This document shows, one piece after another, positions 55,367 to 63,600 of a DNA stretch of 64,000 nt (its first letter is position 1; the number at the start of each line of letters is the position of its first letter). Under the pieces are notes generated by a model. It did not search any database. It saw only the letters and a list, made by a program, of their open reading frames with translations, and was not told the origin of the DNA. The translations under genes were made by a program, and so were the position numbers. The stretch is from Candidatus Manganitrophus noduliformans (GTDB taxonomy: Bacteria; Nitrospirota; Nitrospiria; SBBL01; Manganitrophaceae): positions 496,001-560,000 of the forward strand of contig NZ_VTOW01000003.1 in NCBI RefSeq assembly GCF_012184425.1, written 5' to 3'.

Positions 55367-56680
55367 TCATTGGACCGGAAGGGCTTTTACAAAGACAAAA
55401 CCATTTTCAATCCAGGCGGCATAGAGCCGTTGGCCCGAAGCGGCAAGCGAGGTGGACCAAGAAAAAGAGCCGGAGGTTTCATTCAGGGGCTCCCCCTTCC
55501 GGGTCCACGCGGTGCCGTTCCAACGCCAAACTTCCACACTCGATCCGCCGAAGGCGAGGGTCGGTTCCCCTTTGACTTCCATCAACGCGGGATCAACGCC
55601 CTCCTGGGAGAGGGGTGAGCCGAGGGTGACCCAGGCCTCCCCGTTCCATTGTCTTGCCTGAATTCCCCCCTGCTGAAACGCAAGGGTTGGAATGTCCTGA
55701 ACGAAGGCGAGGGAGAAGGTGGAGGAGAAAAAAGTCGACGGATCATTGGCCGGGCCGCCGGCGGGAAGCCAGCTCTCCTCGGTGCGATCAAAAAGGGCCA
55801 ATTCGATCCCTTCCGAAGCGGCGTTCTGCATCAGAACGGCAAGGGAGAGGTTCTGATCGTCGGCGCCGAGCGCATACTTCCTTGGCGAGGGGGCATCGGC
55901 GTAGTGTGATCCGACCCCGCCGAGATCGACCCAGGCGCCGGCCCACTGCTGGACCCGCGTGCTGGCGTATCGGCTGTCGCTGCAGAAGGAATCCCATGCG
56001 ACGGTCGGAACCCCCTGACGAACGTCCAAAGCGGCATTGGCCGGACCGCAACCATCCTGGTACGTTTGAACGGCGACGGTCGACCATGCACCCTCCTCTC
56101 GTCTGACCAGATAGAGCGATCTCCCTTCAATCCAGGTGAGGAAGAGCCGCTCTCCGTCGGATGCGAGGGAGGGAAGAGAGGCGGCTTCATTGGGGTTCAC
56201 ATTCAAAGGACCTTCCACCCCCCATCCGGTTCCGTTCCAAAAGCCGGAGTAAATTTTTCCGTCTTCTTCCCAGGACACGACCGGAGCGTTTTCGATTGTC
56301 GCGAGGGTCAACCAGACGGCCGCTCCCCGTTGCGCCGCGTTCACGCGGGCCCCCAGCGCCTGCCACTGAGCGTCTCCGTCGGATGGGCCGCCCCCTGCGT
56401 CTTCAGTCACCGGATCGGTTTCCGGGGCGGGATCGGCGATCGGGACCGATTGAGCGACCGGAACCGCCGTCGCCGTCGAGGCCGGAGTGGCCCCTTCCGT
56501 TGAGGGCTGCTCCCCTGTCGATGCGGGGGTGGCGGGGGGTGTTTCATTGGTGAGGGAAGAAGGGGTTGCAGGGTCCTTCTCCGAATTGGAACCGCCGCTG
56601 GACCCGCAGGAAATGAGGGTAGGAATAATAAGGACGACTGCAAAATAACGGACTGCTTGTTTTATAAAACCTTTTTTCAT
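55367..56680 (-). CDS. Lipoprotein with propeller-like Trp-rich repeats
   Basis: A 437-residue lipoprotein: signal FAVVLIIPTLISC, a 70-residue Ser/Thr/Pro/Ala linker typical of surface-exposed lipoproteins, then repeats containing W-N-G-x-x-W patterns (SGFWNGTGWGVEGPL, QQWAGAWVDLGGVG, RQWNGEAWVTLGSP, WRWNGTAWTRKGEP), which suggests a beta-propeller of about 50-residue blades. No enzymatic residues are apparent. It is monocistronic on the minus strand. The family is not identified by name. Confidence 0.78.
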   Translation of the reverse strand: MKKGFIKQAVRYFAVVLIIPTLISCGSSGGSNSEKDPATPSSLTNETPPATPASTGEQPSTEGATPASTATAVPVAQSVPIADPAPETDPVTEDAGGGPSDGDAQWQALGARVNAAQRGAAVWLTLATIENAPVVSWEEDGKIYSGFWNGTGWGVEGPLNVNPNEAASLPSLASDGERLFLTWIEGRSLYLVRREEGAWSTVAVQTYQDGCGPANAALDVRQGVPTVAWDSFCSDSRYASTRVQQWAGAWVDLGGVGSHYADAPSPRKYALGADDQNLSLAVLMQNAASEGIELALFDRTEESWLPAGGPANDPSTFFSSTFSLAFVQDIPTLAFQQGGIQARQWNGEAWVTLGSPLSQEGVDPALMEVKGEPTLAFGGSSVEVWRWNGTAWTRKGEPLNETSGSFSWSTSLAASGQRLYAAWIENGFVFVKALPVQ

Positions 56681-56897
56681 GATCCTCCTCCCGACTGTAC
56701 TTCTTTTAGGTAAGAGTGCAACCTATGTACCTTTGATAAAGAGACGAATTGGGGGATGGAGAGCCCTTTCTAGGTGATGACGAAATTGCAGCGGATTGCA
56801 GAATTGATTACATCCTTTACATATCGGTGAACGGTAGAGAAAGAGATGTGCAAAAAAGGATCACTTCTAATGCAAATAGGAGGAACCTTGGATCGGA

Positions 56898-56926
56898 TGG
56901 GCATCAGGTGGACGAAATGTTATAAT
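56898..56926 (+). promoter_or_regulatory. Promoter of the acetyl-CoA-synthetase-like gene
   Basis: TGGGCA (56898-56903), a 17-base spacer and a perfect TATAAT (56921-56926). Transcription should start at 56933-56934, at or one base before ATG 56934, so the message would be leaderless. No ribosome-binding site precedes that ATG. Confidence 0.6.
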
Positions 56927-56933
56927 GCTCATT

Positions 56934-58868
56934 ATGAACGATCTCATTTGGACCCCCTCCGACGAGATCATCCGGCAGTCGAACGTCTGGCGGTTGATGC
57001 AGCGGCATGGACTTTCATCTTATGAAGCGCTGATTCTCTGGTCGGTCGAGGATATCGGCCGATTTTGGGATGCGGTCTCGAAGGACCTCGGAATCCGATG
57101 GAACCGGCCTTATCGACAGGTCTACGACACCTCCGCCGGTCTTCCCTGGACGAAGTGGTTCATCGGCGGCCGGACGAACCTGGTGACGAACTGCATCGAC
57201 CGCCATCTCCCCGCCCGCGCGAATGAGATCGCCCTTCTTTGGGAAGGAGAAGATAAAAAAGTCCGCTCCTGGACGTACGATCAGCTCTTCCGGGAGGTCT
57301 CCCGCCTGGCCGATGCGCTTCGGCGGGAAGGGATCGGTCCCGGCGATACGATCGGAATCTACATGCCGATGTCGCTGGAGATGGTGGCGGTGCTCTATGC
57401 CGCTTTCAAGATCGGAGCGATCTGCATCCCGATCTTCTCCGGGTTTGCCGCCGGCCCCCTCGCCCTCCGTCTCGCGCACGCCGAGGCGAAGATCCTCTTC
57501 ACCGCCGACGGCTCGCTCCGGCGTGGAAAAATCATTGAGATCAAGCGGTCGGCCGATGAGGCCGCCGCTCAAATTCCGACGTTGCGGAAGAAAGTCATTC
57601 TGCGCCGCCTCGGAAATGAAATCGATTGGGATTCGTCGCGTGATTGCTGGTATACCGAATTTGTCGCGGGAAAGTCGGAGCGGGTCGCCACCGAACCGCT
57701 CGACGCCGAAGCCCCCGCCTTGATCCTCTACACCTCGGGGACCACCGGCCGGCCGAAAGGGACCGTCCACACGCACGGCGGCTGTTTGATGCAGATCGGG
57801 AAGGAGCTGGCGTATCACTTCGACGTCAAACCGGAGGACCGCTTTTTCTGGTTGACCGACATCGGCTGGATGATGGGCCCCTGGATGATCATCGGCGTTC
57901 ACTTGCAGGGAGGATGTGTCTTCCTTTATGAGGGGGCGCCGAACCACCCGGCCCCCGATCGCCTCTGGGAGATGATCGACCGCCATCGGCTGACTCATCT
58001 CGGGATCTCCCCGACCGCCGTCCGTCTTTTGATCCGCGCGGGGGAAGCCCCCGTCGCGCGGCACGACCTCTCATCGCTTCGAATGCTCGGCTCCACCGGC
58101 GAGCCGTGGGATCAGGAAAGTTATCTCTGGTTCTTCGAGAAAATTGGAAAAAGAAAACTTCCGATCATGAACATCTCCGGCGGCACGGAGATCATCGGCT
58201 GTTTTCTCGCCCCCCTTCCGATCACCCCGTTGAAGCCGTGCACCCTGCGGGGACCGGGGCTGGGGATGGATGTCGATGTCTTCGACGATCATGGAAAACC
58301 GGTTCGCGGGGAGACCGGACACCTGGTTTGTAAAAAGCCGGCCCCGTCGATGACGCGGGGTTTCTGGAAGGATCGCGACCGGTATCTCGCCACCTACTGG
58401 TCCCGATGGCCGAATATCTGGTTTCACGGCGACTGGGCCCGGATCGATGACGAGGGGTACTGGTTCCTCCATGGACGGTCGGACGATACAATGAAGATCG
58501 CCGGCCGCCGTGTCGGCCCCGCCGAAATCGAGTCGGTCCTCATCTCACACCCCGCCGTCTCCGAGGCGGCGGCGATCGGCGTTCCCGATCCGATCAAGGG
58601 AGAAGCGATCGTGTGTCTCGTCGTGTTGAAGCCGGGGCAATCGGCCGATGAACAGCGCCTTGCAGATCAGGTAACCGAGGCGATGGGAAAAGCGCTCCGC
58701 CCCAAAGCGATCCGCATCGTCTCCGATCTTCCGAAAACCCGATCGGCCAAAATCGTCCGCCGTGTCATCCGGGCAAAGCTTCTCGGACAATCTCTGGGAG
58801 ATCTCACCTCCATCGAAAATCCCGCCGCGATCGACGAAATCGCCGTACTTTCCGAAGAGGAAAAATAA
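56934..58868 (+). CDS. Acetyl-CoA synthetase-like AMP-forming ligase
   Basis: A 644-residue AMP-forming acyl-CoA ligase. P-loop LYTSGTTGRPKGTVHTHGG, then WLTDIGWMMGPWM, NISGGTEIIGCF, WFHGDWARIDDEGYWFLHGRSDDTMKIAGRRVGPAEIES in pieces, and the acetylatable Lys motif TRSAKIVRR. The N-terminal ACAS region (WSVEDIGRFWDAVSKDLGI) is present, so acetate or another short acid is the likely substrate, but the gene is divergent from classical Acs. ATG 56934 is chosen over ATG 56925 because the promoter -10 box overlaps the latter. Confidence 0.9.
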   Translation: MNDLIWTPSDEIIRQSNVWRLMQRHGLSSYEALILWSVEDIGRFWDAVSKDLGIRWNRPYRQVYDTSAGLPWTKWFIGGRTNLVTNCIDRHLPARANEIALLWEGEDKKVRSWTYDQLFREVSRLADALRREGIGPGDTIGIYMPMSLEMVAVLYAAFKIGAICIPIFSGFAAGPLALRLAHAEAKILFTADGSLRRGKIIEIKRSADEAAAQIPTLRKKVILRRLGNEIDWDSSRDCWYTEFVAGKSERVATEPLDAEAPALILYTSGTTGRPKGTVHTHGGCLMQIGKELAYHFDVKPEDRFFWLTDIGWMMGPWMIIGVHLQGGCVFLYEGAPNHPAPDRLWEMIDRHRLTHLGISPTAVRLLIRAGEAPVARHDLSSLRMLGSTGEPWDQESYLWFFEKIGKRKLPIMNISGGTEIIGCFLAPLPITPLKPCTLRGPGLGMDVDVFDDHGKPVRGETGHLVCKKPAPSMTRGFWKDRDRYLATYWSRWPNIWFHGDWARIDDEGYWFLHGRSDDTMKIAGRRVGPAEIESVLISHPAVSEAAAIGVPDPIKGEAIVCLVVLKPGQSADEQRLADQVTEAMGKALRPKAIRIVSDLPKTRSAKIVRRVIRAKLLGQSLGDLTSIENPAAIDEIAVLSEEEK

Positions 58869-58982
58869 CGCGAGGCGTCCCCTCACGCTTTACGCCTCAC
58901 CTGTTTTCAAGAAGTCCATTGAAAAAGGGAAGGCATCAAGGTACACTATCCGACTAACGTCAGCATGGAGAGCAGAGAAAAG

Positions 58983-59573
58983 ATGTCGGCAGAGTTCGTC
59001 AAGGTGGCTCGGCTTCAAGAGATTCCGATGGAGAAGGGGAAGGTCATCCAGGTGGAGGGAAAAGAGATTGCGCTCTTTCGATCGGAAGGATCGGTCTATG
59101 CGATCGACAATCTCTGCCTGCATGAGGGGGGGCCACTAGGGCACGGACCGGTGAAGGATGGAATCGTCACCTGTCCCTGGCATCTCTGGCGGTTTGATGT
59201 CCGAACCGGCGCGATGGTCGAAGCCCCGTCGATGAAGGTCGATTGCTTCGCCGTCAAAGTCGAAGGGGAAGAGGTTTACCTCGATGTCTCCTCGTTGACC
59301 GCTCCGGTCCGAAGAAACCAGACGATCCTGCGGCGATTGGTCGCCGGAGAGACGGCGGAGACATTGGCGAAGGAGTACCACCTTGTTCCGGAAGAGATCG
59401 AGCGGATTGCGAGACAGGCCCGGATCGGCGAGCGCTTGGTCTGGTTGGGCGAACTCTTTCAGCGGCAGGGGGCGATCTATAGTCAAGATCTGCTCCGGAT
59501 TCCGTATCGAGATCTGGAAGGAATCTCCTACGGGGCGCAGGAAAAACTCGACGAGTTGATCGAATTGCTTTAA
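58983..59573 (+). CDS. Rieske [2Fe-2S] protein with extra C-terminal helical domain
   Basis: A 196-residue protein. The first 105 residues are a Rieske ferredoxin of the NirD/BphF kind: CLHEGGPLGHG and CPWHLWRFD supply the two Cys and two His ligands. The next 90 residues are predicted helical (ILRRLVAGETAETLAKEYHLVPEEIERIARQA in pieces) with a DNA-binding-like or docking character and are not part of the usual family. No signal peptide, so cytoplasmic. ATG 58983 is preferred over 58965. The VOC gene follows 15 bases later. Confidence 0.85.
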   Translation: MSAEFVKVARLQEIPMEKGKVIQVEGKEIALFRSEGSVYAIDNLCLHEGGPLGHGPVKDGIVTCPWHLWRFDVRTGAMVEAPSMKVDCFAVKVEGEEVYLDVSSLTAPVRRNQTILRRLVAGETAETLAKEYHLVPEEIERIARQARIGERLVWLGELFQRQGAIYSQDLLRIPYRDLEGISYGAQEKLDELIELL

Positions 59574-59588
59574 GCACGAGGGGAATCG

Positions 59589-60005
59589 ATGTCTCATGAA
59601 AAGCAACCGCTCCCGCTCAAGGGGTTAAGACACTTGGCGCTGAAGGTCACCGATATCGGAAAATCGCGCCGGTTTTACGAGGGAATTCTTGGGATGCGCA
59701 TCGTCTGGGAGCCCGATCCTGAGAATCTGTATCTGAGCTTCGGGTCGGACAATCTGGCGCTTCATCAGATTCCGCCGGGAGAGACGCCGGCCGAGGAGAA
59801 GGGGCAGCGACTCGACCATTTCGGATTCATTGCGGAGAACGAGTCGGTCGTCGATGCCATGGCTATAAAAATGGAGAGGGCCGGTGTTCCGATCGTCAAA
59901 CCGGTGAAGCGGCACCGAGACGGGAGCTACTCTTTTTACATGGCGGACCCGGACGGAAATGTGATTCAAGTCCTGTATGAGCCGCATATCAGCCCGCTTC
60001 CATAG
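59589..60005 (+). CDS. VOC-superfamily (glyoxalase/dioxygenase-like) protein
   Basis: A 138-residue VOC protein with paired beta-alpha-beta-beta-beta modules: GLRHLALKVTDIGKSRRFYEGILGMR, LDHFGFIAEN and FYMADPDGNVIQVLYEP. Metal-ligand candidates are His14 region, His of LDHFG and the final Glu. ATG 59589 has GAGGGG five bases upstream. Probably in one transcript with the Rieske gene; substrate unknown. Confidence 0.86.
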   Translation: MSHEKQPLPLKGLRHLALKVTDIGKSRRFYEGILGMRIVWEPDPENLYLSFGSDNLALHQIPPGETPAEEKGQRLDHFGFIAENESVVDAMAIKMERAGVPIVKPVKRHRDGSYSFYMADPDGNVIQVLYEPHISPLP

Positions 60006-60048
60006 AGGAGAAGCTTTTTAAAGAATTCTTTTTTTGTATTTTCTTCTC

Positions 60049-60077
60049 TTGACCTCTCTTGAATTTCAGTATATATT
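60049..60077 (+). promoter_or_regulatory. Promoter of the HU-like gene
   Basis: TTGACC (60049-60054), a 17-base spacer and TATATT (60072-60077). Transcription should start near 60084, leaving a leader of about 168 bases. Confidence 0.65.
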
Positions 60078-60083
60078 CTCACG

Positions 60084-60251
60084 ATCTTATCTGGTGGGAG
60101 GGTGAAGGGGCCCCCCTCCCGACTGAGGAGTTCATTCAGTCCTGAAGAAAGACGCGTGGCCCGCTCCGATGATTGTCACAGCCAAGGCGTGAGGCGCCCG
60201 CCTTGGCAAGATTGGATCAATCGTACTTCTACCTATAAGGAGGATGAACGT
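60084..60251 (+). promoter_or_regulatory. Structured leader of the HU-like gene
   Basis: The predicted leader contains three hairpins: GGGAGGG with CCCTCCC (about 60095-60120), GACTGA with TCAGTC (60120-60140), and GCCAAGGCG (60182-60190) with CGCCTTGGC (60200-60208). AAGGAGG just before the ATG is single-stranded in this reading. No named riboswitch fits; control of HU expression is inferred. Confidence 0.45.
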
Positions 60252-60539
60252 ATGGCCAAAGCCATGACCAAGTCTCAGATCGCCGACACCCTTTCAAAGA
60301 AGACCAGTCTCCCGAAGAAAACAGCGGTTCAATTTCTCGATGAATTGGCCGGGCTCGCCTACCGGGAAGCGAAGAACACCTTTACCCTTCCCGGAATCGG
60401 AAAGCTTGTTCTGGTCAATCGTAAGGCGAGAATGGGACGGAACCCGCAGACGGGCGAGGCGATCAAAATTCCAGCGAAGCGCGTGGTGAAATTCCGCGTT
60501 GCGAAGGCGGCGAAAGACTCGATCTTAGGAAAGAAATAG
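60252..60539 (+). CDS. HU-family DNA-binding protein
   Basis: A 95-residue nucleoid protein: MTKSQIADTLSKKTSLPKKTAVQFLDELAGLAYREAKN gives the helical dimer core (in pieces), FTLPGIGKLVLVNRKARMGRNPQTGEAIKIPAKRVVKFRVAKAAKD the DNA-binding arm with the conserved GRNPQTGE. Lys content is high. Upstream start codons are rejected because AAGGAGG lies 7 bases before ATG 60252 and homology begins there. A strong terminator follows. Confidence 0.95.
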   Translation: MAKAMTKSQIADTLSKKTSLPKKTAVQFLDELAGLAYREAKNTFTLPGIGKLVLVNRKARMGRNPQTGEAIKIPAKRVVKFRVAKAAKDSILGKK

Positions 60540-60558
60540 TTCCACGGTTTGCATTTCT

Positions 60559-60600
60559 GTAGGGGCACGACATCACGACCTGTCGTGCCCCTACTTTTTT
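60559..60600 (+). terminator. Rho-independent terminator of the HU-like gene
   Basis: A perfect 14-base stem GTAGGGGCACGACA / TGTCGTGCCCCTAC (60559-60572 and 60581-60594) with an 8-base loop and six T's (60595-60600). The arms are close to the GGGGC palindrome family seen at 13079 and 32560, so the terminator may derive from such an element. Confidence 0.88.
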
Positions 60601-60601
60601 G

Positions 60602-61594
60602 TCACCCCTCGGCCGTCATTTTTTTGACGGCCTCGGTTAGAAGCGGCAGGATCTCGAAAATATCTCCGACGATGCCGTAGGTGGCGATCTTGAAGATCGG
60701 GGCATTCGGGTCTTTGTTGATGGCGACGATATATTTTGAAGAGGACATTCCGGCCTGATGCTGAATCGCCCCGGAGATGCCGCAGGCCACGTAGAGAACG
60801 GGCGAGACCGTTTTTCCCGTCAAGCCGACTTGATAAGCGTGCGGTTTCCATCCGGCATCGACGGCGGCGCGGGACGCCCCCACCGCCGCGCCGAGCGCCT
60901 CGGCGAGCTCTTCAACCAGCTTGAAGTTTTCGGGCGCCTTCAATCCCCGCCCCCCGGAAACGATGATACGGGCCTCCGTCAACTCGACTTTTGATCCGAC
61001 CGTCGCGACGACCTCTTTTACCTTATCGCCCAATTTTGCAAGATCGACGGAGGGAGCAACCCTTTCGATGACCGGCTCGCGGGCCGGATCGGGCGGATGG
61101 ACCGGAAAGACATTCGGCCGGAGCGTGGCCACTTGAAGGGTCGGCTGCCGGCTCGTCAGTTTTGAGAGGAGCTTCCCGGCATAGATCGGGCGGGTCGCCG
61201 TCGCAACGCCCCCCTCTCCGACTTCCAAACCGATGCAGTCTCCCATGAAGGGACCTTTGAGTTTGGCCGCCAGCTTGGGGCCGAGATCTTTTCCCATCGC
61301 GGTCGCTCCCATGAGAATGAGCGAGGGTTGGATTCTTTTCGCGACGTCGGCGAGGATGGAGGCATACCCTTCCGACGAGTAGAGCCGCAGCTCGGGCGCT
61401 TCAGCCAGATAGACTTTATCGGCTCCGCCGGCAGCCAAGCCTTTCGCCTCCGATGCGATCCGATCTCCGATCAACACCGCCCCCACCTCTCCGCCGGCCT
61501 TTTGAATGAGCCGACGGGCGGCGCCGAGCGCTTCCAATCCGACCCGTTTGACCTTGCCGTCCCGTTGTTCCACAAAAACCAAAATCCCTGGCAT
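60602..61594 (-). CDS. etfA: Electron transfer flavoprotein alpha subunit
   Basis: A 330-residue ETF alpha chain. Domain I starts GILVFVEQRDGKVKRVGLEALGAARRLI, and the FAD-binding C-terminal domain carries IVSGGRGLKAPENFKLVEELAEALGAAVGASRAAVDAGW (in pieces), VACGISGAIQHQAGMSSSKYIVAINKD and IFKIATYGIVGD. It carries electrons from flavin dehydrogenases toward quinone. ATG 61594 with GGAGG four bases upstream is chosen over a start seven codons earlier. It is the last gene of the ETF operon and lies after the patatin-like gene, apart from etfB. Confidence 0.96.
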   Translation of the reverse strand: MPGILVFVEQRDGKVKRVGLEALGAARRLIQKAGGEVGAVLIGDRIASEAKGLAAGGADKVYLAEAPELRLYSSEGYASILADVAKRIQPSLILMGATAMGKDLGPKLAAKLKGPFMGDCIGLEVGEGGVATATRPIYAGKLLSKLTSRQPTLQVATLRPNVFPVHPPDPAREPVIERVAPSVDLAKLGDKVKEVVATVGSKVELTEARIIVSGGRGLKAPENFKLVEELAEALGAAVGASRAAVDAGWKPHAYQVGLTGKTVSPVLYVACGISGAIQHQAGMSSSKYIVAINKDPNAPIFKIATYGIVGDIFEILPLLTEAVKKMTAEG

Positions 61595-61611
61595 GATGCC
61601 TCCTTCAATCG

Positions 61612-62760
61612 TCACGGTTCCTTGAACTTGTCGAGCGTTACCTCAATTTGATTCCGATTCAAGCAATCCTTGTAGTAAGCGAATTCCTCTCGCAGCGCCT
61701 GCATGGTCGAATGGTAACCGTACCGGAGGACCTGAGCGCGGGTGTTATAGCTGACCGCGTGGTGCGCGAACATGAAGGCCTCCGACGGTTTGGGCTGGGT
61801 TAAAATAAACTGCTTTGCCGGATGTTCGGAAATATAACGTTTCATCGCCAGGTACATGCGGGTCGATGTGTTGACCCGCATCGCCTGATCGTAGATGTAC
61901 GTGAGCCCCTTTTCTCTGATCCCGACCGCTTTTCCGTCGGCGGAAAGCGACGGCAGGCGGACCCGGTTTCGGTCGTTCACGATGTATTGGACCGGATTGA
62001 TGATCCACATCATCTCGGCGCCGTGGTTCATGGCGATATCCATATAGGCGACGCGCCCCACCCCGCCGTCGATGTAATCTTTCCCTCGAATCTGAATCGG
62101 CTGAAAAAGAATCGGCATGGCGGAAGAGGCGATGACCGCCTGGGAAATCGGCACGTCATCAAATCCCTCTTCACCGAATACGTCATATCGTCCCACATCG
62201 ACATCGACCGCAGGAATGTAAAGCGCTTTCCTCAGTTTTCTAAAATCGTTGGTGTATCCCTCTTGGGAGAAGAAATTGGAAAGGTAGAGATCAAAATTCT
62301 TCAACGTAAAGATTCCCGAAGGGAGACTCTCCTGCAGGAACTCCAAAAGGTCGAGGATCGAAACCTTTCGACCGCTTTTGATATAGTACCGAAAGATCGG
62401 GTAAAGCGATTTTAGGAACTTCTTGATGATATGCGATGTTTCTTGATAGCCGAAGCTGTAGATGTCCCGCCTGGCGAAGTTGAACGGCGTCTTTCGGTCG
62501 TTTTTGATATCGTCGTAGATCATCCGCGGCTTGACGCCGTTTGCGATCAGCGCGGCGACGGCGGCCCCGGCGCTGGTTCCGACATAAATATCGAAGTCAT
62601 TCACCGAGAAGCCGTCGAAGAAATCGTCGAGCGCCGTCAGGCATCCGATTTCATACATCCAGCCGGGAATCCCGCCGCCGGCCAGGACCAGCGCCCTTTT
62701 AGCTCGGCCCTGTTTTTCCGCTTCCCCGGTTTGGGAATCCTGGACGTTTTCTTGCGCCAT
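61612..62760 (-). CDS. Patatin-like phospholipase
   Basis: A 382-residue patatin-domain lipid acyl hydrolase. The oxyanion loop is VLAGGGIPGWMYEIG, the nucleophile elbow GTSAGA, and the catalytic Asp lies in IDGGVGRVAYMD. No signal peptide, so cytoplasmic or peripheral. The C-terminal 100 residues are helical and carry no second domain I recognise. ATG 62760 is preferred over TTG 62784, though neither has a strong ribosome-binding site. It lies between etfB and etfA, with short gaps on both sides, and must be co-transcribed with them. Confidence 0.9.
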   Translation of the reverse strand: MAQENVQDSQTGEAEKQGRAKRALVLAGGGIPGWMYEIGCLTALDDFFDGFSVNDFDIYVGTSAGAAVAALIANGVKPRMIYDDIKNDRKTPFNFARRDIYSFGYQETSHIIKKFLKSLYPIFRYYIKSGRKVSILDLLEFLQESLPSGIFTLKNFDLYLSNFFSQEGYTNDFRKLRKALYIPAVDVDVGRYDVFGEEGFDDVPISQAVIASSAMPILFQPIQIRGKDYIDGGVGRVAYMDIAMNHGAEMMWIINPVQYIVNDRNRVRLPSLSADGKAVGIREKGLTYIYDQAMRVNTSTRMYLAMKRYISEHPAKQFILTQPKPSEAFMFAHHAVSYNTRAQVLRYGYHSTMQALREEFAYYKDCLNRNQIEVTLDKFKEP

Positions 62761-62790
62761 ACACTTTTTACCAACCGAGATCAAACCCGA

Positions 62791-63585
62791 TTAGAGGACC
62801 TTGATCTCCTCGCGTAACACCCGAACCAGTTCGGCCACCGCTTGGGCCGGCTCCCCTTCGATGATTTTTCCGGCCGAGCGAACGGGAGGAGATTCGATCT
62901 TTTCCACGACCAGCTTCGCTCCGTTCGATCCGACCTGGCCCGGATCGAGGCCAAGGTCGGCCAGCGTCAGCACTGTGAGCGGTTTCTGCTTCGCTTTCAT
63001 GATGCCGGGAAGTGAAGCGTATCGCGGCTCGTTCAGCCCCTTCTGGCAGGTAAAGATGGCCGGAAGGGTCACCTCCACCACTTCGATCGCCCCTTCAATC
63101 TGCCGATGGGCGATCGCTTTTTTGGCCTGGGGATCGATTTCCAGTTTGTTGATCCCGGCGACGTGCGGAAGCCCCATCATCTCGGCGACGTGAATTCCCA
63201 CCGCCCCGGCGTCATCATCGATGGCTTGACGCCCGAAGAAGAGAATATCGTACGGATTTCGCTTCAGCGCAGCCGCCAGCGCCACGGCGGTGGCGTAAGC
63301 GTCCCCCCCTTCCAGGGGTGCGTCTTTGATGTGGACCGCTTGATCGGCTCCGACCGCGAGACAGGTCCGGAGCGCCTCCGCGGCCTTTTCAGGACCGAGG
63401 GTGAAGACGGTCACCTGGCCGGTCTTGAGCCGCTCTTTGATTCTTAGTGCCTCTTCCACGCCGAATTCATCATAAGGATTGACGACGTAGGTGAGCCCGG
63501 TCCGATCGATGTCTTTTCCATCCGCGGACGGCTTCACCTTCGATTCCGAGGCCGGAACCTGCTTGATGCAGACGGCAATATTCAT
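62791..63585 (-). CDS. etfB: Electron transfer flavoprotein beta subunit
   Basis: A 264-residue ETF beta chain: MNIAVCIKQVPASESKVKPS, TYVVNPYDEFGVEEALRIKE, VFTLGPEKAAEALRTCLAVGADQAVHI in pieces, DILFFGRQAIDDDAGAVG and the C-terminal LPAIFTCQKGLNEPRYASLPGIMKAK recognition loop. It binds AMP or FAD depending on the type. It lies 15 bases after the ETF-alpha-like partial gene and 30 before the patatin gene. Confidence 0.96.
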   Translation of the reverse strand: MNIAVCIKQVPASESKVKPSADGKDIDRTGLTYVVNPYDEFGVEEALRIKERLKTGQVTVFTLGPEKAAEALRTCLAVGADQAVHIKDAPLEGGDAYATAVALAAALKRNPYDILFFGRQAIDDDAGAVGIHVAEMMGLPHVAGINKLEIDPQAKKAIAHRQIEGAIEVVEVTLPAIFTCQKGLNEPRYASLPGIMKAKQKPLTVLTLADLGLDPGQVGSNGAKLVVEKIESPPVRSAGKIIEGEPAQAVAELVRVLREEIKVL

Positions 63586-63600
63586 CTTTTCTCCTTCATC

